Origin: Ignavibacteria bacterium UBA6906
GTDB taxonomy: Bacteria; Bacteroidota; Ignavibacteria; UBA10030; UBA6906
Direction of reading: 5' to 3'
Length of the DNA stretch: 8,016 nt
Assembly: GCA_002451155.1 (NCBI GenBank)
Contig: DKBG01000038.1
Coordinates: 1-8,016 of the forward strand
Below the pieces are notes generated by a model. The model was not told the origin of the DNA, did no database searches, and saw nothing but the letters and a program-made list of their open reading frames with translations. The translations under genes and the position numbers were made by a program. Below are positions 1-4,707 of this stretch, one piece after another (within the stretch, counting starts at the first letter, position 1; each line of letters starts with the position of its first letter).

Positions 1-420
1 GTGCACCGACCGTCCGATCAAACAGCTCCTGTGCGCGCTTTCTACCAGTGTGGCCACCTCAGTTTTGTCCGTTCCCGCCGCGACAGTGATGGTCGGCGTG
101 AGGATGACACGGGTGAAACGGTATCCGCCCTCCGCGAACTCGAGAACCCCTGTTGCGTGACTGGCATATGAGAGGAGTCTGATCGATGCGCGGGATGCAA
201 GAGCAAGAAAGGTGGTCATCTGGCAGGCATCGATCGCTGCGACGAAGAGATCTTCCGGCGTCCAGATGCCCGGCTCCCCTTTGAATTCCGGCGGGCTGGC
301 GACCCGGACGTCCGGCTTGCCTGATGATCCGAGCGTTCCCACTCGGTCTCGGACCCACTGGGTCCCGACTGTGTACTCGAAGGTCTTGTATCGGGTCGAG
401 GCGTGTGGAGATGGTGCCAT
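1..420 (-). CDS. OsmC-family peroxiredoxin-like protein (3' end outside window)
   Basis: This gene runs off the left edge; 140 residues are visible from an ATG at 420. The family reduces organic hydroperoxides, or hydrogen peroxide, in the cytoplasm with a two-cysteine mechanism. Both family cysteines are present: Cys66 in the TPEDLFVAAIDACQMTTFLA segment, which matches the family's 'sPeeLl.aal.sC...tfl' helix, and Cys133 in AHRSCLIGRSV, which matches the usual 'AH..C.vs.sl' motif. Family members are about 140-150 residues, so only a few residues are probably missing. The start is supported by AGGA seven nucleotides upstream. The gene begins 10 nt after the stop of the DUF2892 gene, so the two are probably co-transcribed. 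With the sigma/anti-sigma pair upstream, this suggests a peroxide or thiol-stress role (inference). The subfamily (OsmC, Ohr or YhfA-like) is not certain. Confidence 0.88.
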   Translation of the reverse strand, partial: MAPSPHASTRYKTFEYTVGTQWVRDRVGTLGSSGKPDVRVASPPEFKGEPGIWTPEDLFVAAIDACQMTTFLALASRASIRLLSYASHATGVLEFAEGGYRFTRVILTPTITVAAGTDKTEVATLVESAHRSCLIGRSVH

Positions 421-430
421 GTGTGCGTCC

Positions 431-646
431 TTACTCTGCCTGTCCGGATTTCCGAATTGTGGAGAACTTGATCGGCACGTAAAATGGGCAAAAGCTCATG
501 GCACTTGTAGCAAGCAGCAGCAGGGCCACGATACCGAGGATGATGGCAAGCGTGTCCTGGATGGTTCCGGTCAGGATGAGAAACCCAAGCACAAGTCCAG
601 CGACTGTTCGGATCGCACGATCGGCGACACCCAAATTCTTTTTCAT
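431..646 (-). CDS. DUF2892 family small membrane protein
   Basis: This is a 71-residue protein matching the DUF2892 (YgaP-like transmembrane) pattern. It opens MKKNLGVADRAIRTVAGLVLG, with the family's 'MkkNvg..DR.iR...G' start, followed by two hydrophobic segments at about residues 14-28 and 31-50. An FCPFY motif comes at about residues 52-56, where the family typically has 'GFCPlY'. It should be an inner-membrane hairpin protein; its molecular role is unknown. In some bacteria the same domain is fused to a rhodanese sulfurtransferase (YgaP), a link to sulfur or thiol chemistry that agrees with the OsmC neighbour. The start is supported by AAGGA seven nucleotides before the ATG. No rhodanese domain is attached here. 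The OsmC gene begins 10 nt past its stop, and the anti-sigma gene ends 95 nt upstream. Confidence 0.88.
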   Translation of the reverse strand: MKKNLGVADRAIRTVAGLVLGFLILTGTIQDTLAIILGIVALLLLATSAMSFCPFYVPIKFSTIRKSGQAE

Positions 647-737
647 GGTGGATTCCTTCGGAGATATGAGTGAGTGGTCCCGCGTTCACCTGATAGGATG
701 CATCGAGCGCATCTTCGGGGTCCTGCTTCTCCGCTGT

Positions 738-755
738 GGGCCTACCGGCAGGCCC
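738..755. repeat. Inverted repeat at the 3' end of the anti-sigma gene
   Basis: GGGCCT, a 6-nt loop and AGGCCC form a perfect 6-bp GC-rich stem that overlaps the anti-sigma stop codon (TAG at 744-742 on the minus strand). The stem can grow by wobble and GC pairs. No T-run follows on the minus strand, so it is not a normal intrinsic terminator. It could attenuate the transcript between the sigma/anti-sigma pair and the DUF2892-OsmC pair, or protect the 3' end of the upstream message. Confidence 0.4.
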
Positions 756-1011
756 GCGAACCCTTTCGTGCGGGTGTCCCGTGCTTGCCGAGTTCCAGAT
801 TGAGCACTTTCATCAGGCGGTTGTGCGTGGCTGCGGGGATCTGTGGCGGAGGAGCGGCACGGTAGAGTTTGACCGTGAGCTTGATTGATTTCAGGTATTC
901 CTGGCACTCCGGGCATCCGTCAAGATGGCGCCTGATCTGCCTGCACCGGGGAGAATCAAGCTTCTCATCGAGGTTGTCGCATATGTATCGGTACACCTTC
1001 CTGCAATTCAT
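742..1011 (-). CDS. Soluble zinc-binding (ZAS) anti-sigma factor
   Basis: An 89-residue protein with the anti-sigma zinc-binding signature H-x3-C-x2-C at His29, Cys33 and Cys36 (HLDGCPEC), and a fourth candidate ligand at Cys3. The Cys3-His29 spacing of 26 residues is the same as between Cys11 and His37 in the Streptomyces redox anti-sigma factor RsrA (recalled knowledge). Cys11, Cys23 and Cys88 are further cysteines. There is no transmembrane segment, so it should act in the cytoplasm, binding the partner sigma factor and keeping it from core RNA polymerase. Its ATG overlaps the sigma stop as ATGA, which means coupled, near-equal synthesis and identifies the partner. A redox trigger, with disulfide formation ejecting zinc and freeing sigma, is inferred from the cysteines and the OsmC neighbour. 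The last 15 or so residues are basic and look unstructured. Confidence 0.85.
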   Translation of the reverse strand: MNCRKVYRYICDNLDEKLDSPRCRQIRRHLDGCPECQEYLKSIKLTVKLYRAAPPPQIPAATHNRLMKVLNLELGKHGTPARKGSRACR

Positions 1012-1631
1012 TCCAAAGCCCTCTGGTCTGCGGCGAGATACGGATGAAGTTGATCGCGAAGAAATGCGCGCGCCCGGCGCAGTCTCGATTTCGTCGCTTC
1101 TACCGAAATCGTAAGAATCCTGGCAGTCTCCTCGTTTGAGTGACCCTCGATGTCCCTGAGGATGAACACCGCCCGATAATCGAGGGGCAGCCGCTCGATC
1201 GCCCGGTCCAGAACAGTCCGCAATTCCTTCGACAGGAGCAGTTCGTCGGGAGTCTCGGCCCCGTCTGGAATCTGCCGGCGATGCTGACCCTTTTCCAATG
1301 AATACGGCTCGTCGAACTCCTCGAGCGGATCCACGAGGTCATCAAGCTTACGCCTTCGCTGCCTCATCAGGCAGTTATTGGCGACAATCGTATAGAGCCA
1401 GGTGCTGAACTTGGACTTCCCGTCGAACGAATCCAGCTTTCGAAAGACGTTGATAAACGTGTCCTGGAGCGTCTCTTCAGCTCGCTCCCGGTTCCGGCAC
1501 ATTTTGAATGCAAACCGATAAACGGTTTCTTCATATCGCCTGACGAGGGATGCGAATGCCGTCGAATTGCCACCTCTGGCAGCCCGGATAAGCTGCGCAT
1601 CAGTTGGTGGCTTTGTCGCTCTGGCGTTCAC
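1008..1631 (-). CDS. ECF (group IV) RNA polymerase sigma factor
   Basis: A 207-residue sigma-70 family protein with only regions 2 and 4, as is usual for ECF sigma factors. Region 2 covers about residues 25-95: the -10/core-binding helices run through AEETLQDTFINVFRKLDSFD and KFSTWLYTIVANNCL. After an acidic linker (97-130), region 4 covers about 135-192, with 'AIERLPLDYRAVFILRDIEG' and then a helix-turn-helix (HSNEETARILTISVEATKSRLRRAR) that reads the -35 element. The start is GTG; no other start lies in frame nearby and no good Shine-Dalgarno sequence precedes it, so expression may be low or the exact start may differ. It is co-translated with the anti-sigma factor. Targets probably include its own promoter and the DUF2892-OsmC genes (inference). 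The ECF subgroup cannot be told by eye; RpoE/SigW/SigR-like are all possible. Confidence 0.93.
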   Translation of the reverse strand: MNARATKPPTDAQLIRAARGGNSTAFASLVRRYEETVYRFAFKMCRNRERAEETLQDTFINVFRKLDSFDGKSKFSTWLYTIVANNCLMRQRRRKLDDLVDPLEEFDEPYSLEKGQHRRQIPDGAETPDELLLSKELRTVLDRAIERLPLDYRAVFILRDIEGHSNEETARILTISVEATKSRLRRARAFLRDQLHPYLAADQRALE

Positions 1632-1677
1632 AGGTTGGATGCAATAGAGGTCTAAAAGGAGTCCTGATTTCGATTAA

Positions 1678-1711
1678 AAGCTAGGAAATTGTCCTCCCTA
1701 GTGCAAGTTTC
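1678..1711 (-). promoter_or_regulatory. Candidate promoter for the sigma/anti-sigma operon
   Basis: On the minus strand TTGCAC (1706-1701) and TAGCTT (1683-1678) are 17 nt apart, a weak sigma70-type match. A GAAACTT motif overlaps the same place (1711-1705), resembling the GAAC-type -35 of ECF promoters, as expected if the sigma factor controls itself. Either would leave a leader of about 40 nt before the GTG. The matches are poor and the call is tentative. Confidence 0.25.
1681..1701. repeat. Inverted repeat CTAGG-N11-CCTAG, possible operator
   Basis: Perfect 5-bp arms separated by 11 nt; a nested near-palindrome, AGGAAATTGTCCT (1683-1695), lies inside. It falls between the -35 and -10 boxes suggested for the sigma operon, where a repressor could block transcription. 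Short arms can arise by chance. Confidence 0.3.
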
Positions 1712-1721
1712 GCTGCTCTCC

Positions 1722-1738
1722 CCGTCGTGGTGCGACGG
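1722..1738. repeat. Inverted repeat CCGTCG-N5-CGACGG in the divergent region
   Basis: A perfect 6-bp GC-rich stem with a 5-nt loop, followed on the plus strand by TTT only. It lies between the two divergent promoter candidates. Since no gene is read rightward into it, a terminator role is unlikely; an operator shared by both directions is possible. Confidence 0.35.
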
Positions 1739-1772
1739 TTTGCCTCTGTCCCCCTCAGCGCTCCGGCCGCGA

Positions 1773-1801
1773 TTGACGTTTGTCCACACAATCTGTATCT
1801 T
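1773..1801 (+). promoter_or_regulatory. Sigma70-type promoter for the proline-rich gene
   Basis: TTGACG (1773-1778) and TATCTT (1796-1801) are separated by exactly 17 nt. The -35 matches five of six consensus bases and the -10 four of six. Transcription would start near 1808, leaving a short leader of about 23 nt before the ATG at 1831. This is the best promoter in the window. Confidence 0.6.
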
Positions 1802-1830
1802 AGCCGGCAAGTGCAACACGTTGGGGAGAT

Positions 1831-3531
1831 ATGAAGGACGAAAAGAGTAAAGAGACCCGTGGGGCTTCTCTGCTCGGTGAGCTCATCCTTCAGCTGGCGC
1901 AACGGGAAGGGTTCCGAAAGAAGCTGGCGGAGCTCGAGGAGAGGGGCGGCACTTCTTCGATACACGAGCTCCTCGATGAGTTCGAACGTCTCGTGGACAA
2001 ACGGTATGCGGCAGCAGCGCCGGGCAAACCCCCTGTGCCTCCGGCTCAGCAGCCCGACTACGTAGAGCCGAAGAAGACACGCCTTCCGGAGATTCCTGAG
2101 GCAAAGAAGGACTCTCCGTTTTCCTCCGTCTTCAAAGCGGATATTAAAGATGACTACAAGATCGACCTTCCTCCGATCGATCTAAAACGTCCGCTTCCTC
2201 CCCCGGCGGAAAAACCCGCACCGCCAATTGCACCGGTTCCCGCGTCGCCGGGTGTCCCGGAAGCTGATCAGGCGGGTGGCCGACTAAAGGGTGACAGAAA
2301 GAAGGATGAGACTCCCCTCACCGCTTCGCAATCCGGTTCGGTGCGGCCATTGTCTCCTCGAGAGGGCGCGAAAGCCCCCTCGACTCCCCCGGTGGTTGCT
2401 CAGAAGCCGTCCGTTCCTTCTCCGCCTGAGAAGCAGGTATCTCCGCCGCCGGCTCCTCCGCCAAAGCCGCCGGCTCCACCGGCGCCGGCTGTCCCAACTC
2501 CGCGGACCCCGACTACTACGCCTCCGGCTGCTGTACCCCCGACGCCGACCGTTCCGCCTCCGCTGAAGGCACCTCCATCACCGCACGACGCCAAGGCCGA
2601 TTCCCCGGCGACGCCGCCGGAACCGAAGAAAGGAGAGGCGATTCCACAAGCTCCGGAGCGCGGGCTTGAGTTCGAGAAGTCTGCGACAACGCAGAAACCG
2701 CCTCAGAGACGGACTCCCGTCACGCTGGAATCCGATGAGATCTACTATCTCCACGCATTCAGTCAGATACCCCTGGACGAGAAGCCTGCGAACCAGCCGT
2801 TCAACATGGAAGAAAAGGGGATAGAAGACAAGGAATTCACCTTCTGCCTTGACCGGGGGGGACTCCGATTCTATCTGAGCCGTATCACCGGTCGGAACAT
2901 GAACGTGAGCAAGACCGGGGTGCTTCTGCTCAGCAAGCAGGAATCAATGCGCCTCCGCGGGGTTCACTACGCGATCCTCAACGACTTACGCGCGCATGGA
3001 GTTCTCCTTCCCTTCGCGTTCGGGACCGTGGCCCAGGGGAAGGACGATCTGTTCGCCCGCATCGATGAATATATCTACGATCTGCGCGACGCACTGGAGG
3101 AAATCCTTTCCACGAAATGGTGGAATCTGAGTGTTCTGGTGCTCGATGCACGGATGGCCCAGTCCGTCGGAAGCGAGCCGGCCGGAGTGGCAAAGGATAG
3201 GGAGCGCAGGATTCAGGGGACACGCCAGGTGCAGGCCGGCAGGCTCGACATCAAGACCCTTGAGCGGATCCTGAGCAAGCAGAAGAAGATTGCGGAGTCA
3301 ATTCATGAGGCCGCAAAGGAATTTGCGGTGCGGTCGGATGTGGACATGATTGTCGGACTCAGCAGCGGATCGTCTGATGACTGGAAGCCTATACTGCGGG
3401 CTTCGTATGAGGTGCCCCTCTCGGCGGTACAACAATTCAGCAGGGCGATTACTGATCTTCAGTATCATCACTTCCAGCACGAGTTGATGTTTGTCCTGAA
3501 CGGCGATCGGGAGGAATTCGTTTTCGCGTAA
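1831..3531 (+). CDS. Proline-rich protein with C-terminal GvpL/GvpF-like domain
   Basis: A 566-residue protein in three parts. Residues about 11-58 are charged and helical (LLGELILQLAQREGFRKKLAELEE). Residues about 61-300 are a low-complexity linker with roughly 67 prolines, densest at 181-250. Residues about 303-566 look folded. I read this last part as distantly like gas-vesicle GvpL/GvpF: YYLHAF opens it; HYAILNDLRAHGVLLPFAFG (379-398) resembles the family's 'H...l......vlP.rFGtv'; a 'L..ALEEIL...WWNLSVLVLDA' stretch follows, where GvpF has 'L..l.g..Ew.vkv..d'; a charged helix (472-500) and 'ILRASYEVPLSAVQQFSRAI' (521-540) resemble the second half, with its 'aYLV....v..F...v'. The usual GPWPPY-like ending is absent (NGDREEFVFA). 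There is no signal peptide or membrane segment. GGGGAG lies only 2 nt before the ATG, which is unusually close, but no better start exists. Function unknown; the domain call is by eye. Confidence 0.8.
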   Translation: MKDEKSKETRGASLLGELILQLAQREGFRKKLAELEERGGTSSIHELLDEFERLVDKRYAAAAPGKPPVPPAQQPDYVEPKKTRLPEIPEAKKDSPFSSVFKADIKDDYKIDLPPIDLKRPLPPPAEKPAPPIAPVPASPGVPEADQAGGRLKGDRKKDETPLTASQSGSVRPLSPREGAKAPSTPPVVAQKPSVPSPPEKQVSPPPAPPPKPPAPPAPAVPTPRTPTTTPPAAVPPTPTVPPPLKAPPSPHDAKADSPATPPEPKKGEAIPQAPERGLEFEKSATTQKPPQRRTPVTLESDEIYYLHAFSQIPLDEKPANQPFNMEEKGIEDKEFTFCLDRGGLRFYLSRITGRNMNVSKTGVLLLSKQESMRLRGVHYAILNDLRAHGVLLPFAFGTVAQGKDDLFARIDEYIYDLRDALEEILSTKWWNLSVLVLDARMAQSVGSEPAGVAKDRERRIQGTRQVQAGRLDIKTLERILSKQKKIAESIHEAAKEFAVRSDVDMIVGLSSGSSDDWKPILRASYEVPLSAVQQFSRAITDLQYHHFQHELMFVLNGDREEFVFA

Positions 3532-3539
3532 GCTGCCCG

Positions 3540-3725
3540 TCAGGGGATATCGGCAGTGATCGCGGCCTCTTCCAGATCTGGAGAGAGGACGATCATTAGC
3601 TTCGTGGGCCTGCAGCACACCTCACAATCTTCGATATATTCCTGCCTGAGCCCGGCGCTCACATCCACCATGGCGGTGTTAAGCTGCAGACAGTATGGAC
3701 ATACAAACGTGCTTTCGAGTTCCAT
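3540..3725 (-). CDS. CPXCG-type cysteine-rich small protein
   Basis: A 61-residue protein beginning MELESTFVCPYC. It has the layout of the CPXCG cysteine-rich family: one CxxC near the N-terminus (CPYC at residues 9-12), then 'QEYIEDCEVCCRP', a hallmark of the family, with the second CxxC. The four cysteines probably bind one metal ion, likely zinc; no function is established. The glycine of the eponymous motif is leucine here (CPYCL). An in-frame ATG at 3833 would add 36 residues, but the family starts a few residues before the first CxxC, and a promoter candidate at 3766-3794 would start transcription downstream of 3833, so 3725 is preferred even though its Shine-Dalgarno is weak. The gene converges on the proline-rich gene with only 8 nt between the stops and no clear terminator. 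Confidence 0.85.
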   Translation of the reverse strand: MELESTFVCPYCLQLNTAMVDVSAGLRQEYIEDCEVCCRPTKLMIVLSPDLEEAAITADIP

Positions 3726-3765
3726 GATTTTCTGCCCGGAACGGGACGGTAGCCGCTCCACCCCC

Positions 3766-3794
3766 AATATAAAGAGTCCATGCTCTGACTGCAA
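3766..3794 (-). promoter_or_regulatory. Candidate promoter for the CPXCG gene
   Basis: On the minus strand TTGCAG (3794-3789) and TATATT (3771-3766) are 17 nt apart. The -10 box matches five of six consensus bases; the -35 keeps the TTG. Transcription would begin near 3759, about 34 nt before the ATG at 3725, which favours that short start over the in-frame ATG at 3833. Confidence 0.45.
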
Positions 3795-3835
3795 GGCCGA
3801 TCCGGCCGGGGGTTCCTTTTCTGCCGGAATCATCG

Positions 3836-3841
3836 TATATT
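3836..3841 (+). promoter_or_regulatory. Candidate -10 box of the heme operon
   Basis: TATATT matches five of six -10 bases and lies 24 nt before the ATG at 3865. The hexamer 17 nt upstream is TTCCTT (3813-3818), a poor -35, so the promoter may need an activator or another sigma factor. The inverted repeat at 3842-3859 starts directly after it. Confidence 0.35.
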
Positions 3842-3859
3842 CTCACAGATGAATGTGAG
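3842..3859. promoter_or_regulatory. Perfect inverted repeat CTCACA-N6-TGTGAG at the heme operon start
   Basis: Six-base arms, perfectly complementary, with a 6-nt centre. The repeat lies between the candidate -10 box and the first start codon, and its right arm holds the only Shine-Dalgarno-like bases (GTGAG, 5 nt before the ATG at 3865). It could be an operator, or an RNA hairpin hiding the ribosome-binding site if the transcript starts early enough. The arm order is opposite to a CRP/FNR-type TGTGA-N6-TCACA site. Confidence 0.4.
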
Positions 3860-3864
3860 TGCAG

Positions 3865-4695
3865 ATGATAAGTAATCTTCTTGTCGATCTTTTCCAGACT
3901 GGCCTTCCTTTTCTGTACGCGGTACTTGTCGTCTCGTACGGCATCTCCTTCATTGGCGGGGCGCGACTCCTCGACGCGTGGAAGACTCGGGTCCTCGTAG
4001 CAGTAATTGCGATGCACCTGGTCTATCTCGGCGCGCGAACGGTATCGTTCGACCATCCGCCTATCACCAGCGTCTTCGAGATTATGACGATCCTTGCCGC
4101 AGGGATCGCCATTGCATACCTCTACATTGAAGTGAAGACCGGCGAACGGAATACGGGCGTGTTCATCCTGTTCCTGGCTTTGGTCTTCCAGCTGGTTTCC
4201 TCGCTGTTCATCCGTGACCTGGTCAGGATCCCCGACTATCTCCACAGCCGTGTGCTCGGCTTTCACGTCTCAACGGCTCTTCTCGGTTATACGGGGATTT
4301 CTCTGTCCGCGGTGTACGGGCTGCTGTATCTGATGCTCTATCATGACATTCGATCGTCGCGATTCGGAATCGTGTACAGCCGGCTGCCCAATCTCGAGCG
4401 GCTTGAGGAGATGAGCCACAGGGCGGAGGTGTTCGGGTTCGTCATGCTTGGCATCGCCATCGTAATCGGCCTCATCTGGCTCCCCAGTGTGTTCACCGAT
4501 TTCTCCTACCTGGATCCCAAACTGGTGGCCACCATCGTCATCTGGATCCTGTATGCTGTTGGGTTGTGGGCAAAGCGGCAGTTTGGATGGAAGGGGAGGA
4601 AGACGATGATCCTTACTCTTGTTGCGTTCGGGATCGTGTTTTTCTCGATGACTGTGGTCAATATCTATTTGAGCGGGTTTCACAGGTTTCACTGA
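3865..4695 (+). CDS. CcsA/HemX-family cytochrome c assembly-type membrane protein
   Basis: A 276-residue protein with about eight membrane helices (near residues 8-32, 42-62, 69-89, 98-116, 132-160, 189-209, 219-237 and 248-270). It belongs to the CcmC/CcsA/HemX heme-handling family: a 'PPITSVFEIMTIL' segment, 'LHSRVLGFHVSTALLGYTG' with family-typical histidines (His127, His134), and the ending GWKGRKTMILTLVAFG...NIYLSGFHRFH, matching the CcsA 'GWrGrkaA...gvN.llsGlHsy' tail. The tryptophan-rich WWD region is degenerate: only LDPK (216-219) and the following IWILYAVGLWAK remain. This, with its place 12 nt before hemA, suggests a HemX-type role, since in Bacillus and Staphylococcus HemX affects HemA amount, rather than a full cytochrome c synthase (inference). 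ATG 3865 is preferred over GTG 3859 because of GTGAG spacing. Confidence 0.88.
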   Translation: MISNLLVDLFQTGLPFLYAVLVVSYGISFIGGARLLDAWKTRVLVAVIAMHLVYLGARTVSFDHPPITSVFEIMTILAAGIAIAYLYIEVKTGERNTGVFILFLALVFQLVSSLFIRDLVRIPDYLHSRVLGFHVSTALLGYTGISLSAVYGLLYLMLYHDIRSSRFGIVYSRLPNLERLEEMSHRAEVFGFVMLGIAIVIGLIWLPSVFTDFSYLDPKLVATIVIWILYAVGLWAKRQFGWKGRKTMILTLVAFGIVFFSMTVVNIYLSGFHRFH

Positions 4696-4707
4696 ACCAA
4701 TCGGCGG

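Noticed and set aside
212..689. Open frames of about 150 codons on both strands across the OsmC and DUF2892 genes
   Set aside because: The OsmC and DUF2892 frames carry clear family motifs and ribosome-binding sites; the others are out of frame and arginine/serine-rich with no motif.
2400..2594. Glycine-rich minus-strand frame inside the proline-rich gene
   Set aside because: Gly runs are the complement of the Pro codons (CCN read as GGN).
3532..3545. Terminator between the convergent proline-rich and CPXCG genes
   Set aside because: Only 8 nt separate the stops; CCC-GTCA-GGG gives a 3-bp stem with no T-run.
3571..3582. 12-bp palindrome TCCAGATCTGGA
   Set aside because: It lies inside the CPXCG coding region; one or two such palindromes are expected by chance in 8 kb.
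3795..3820. GGCCG-ATC-CGGCC stem followed by a T-rich stretch, like a terminator on the plus strand
   Set aside because: Only 5 bp of stem, five G before the T-rich part, and the T-run is broken by CC; it is also more than 260 nt past the only plus-strand gene upstream.
3842..3859. CRP/FNR-type binding site
   Set aside because: The half-sites are in the opposite order (TCACA-N6-TGTGA instead of TGTGA-N6-TCACA), so only a general inverted repeat is claimed.
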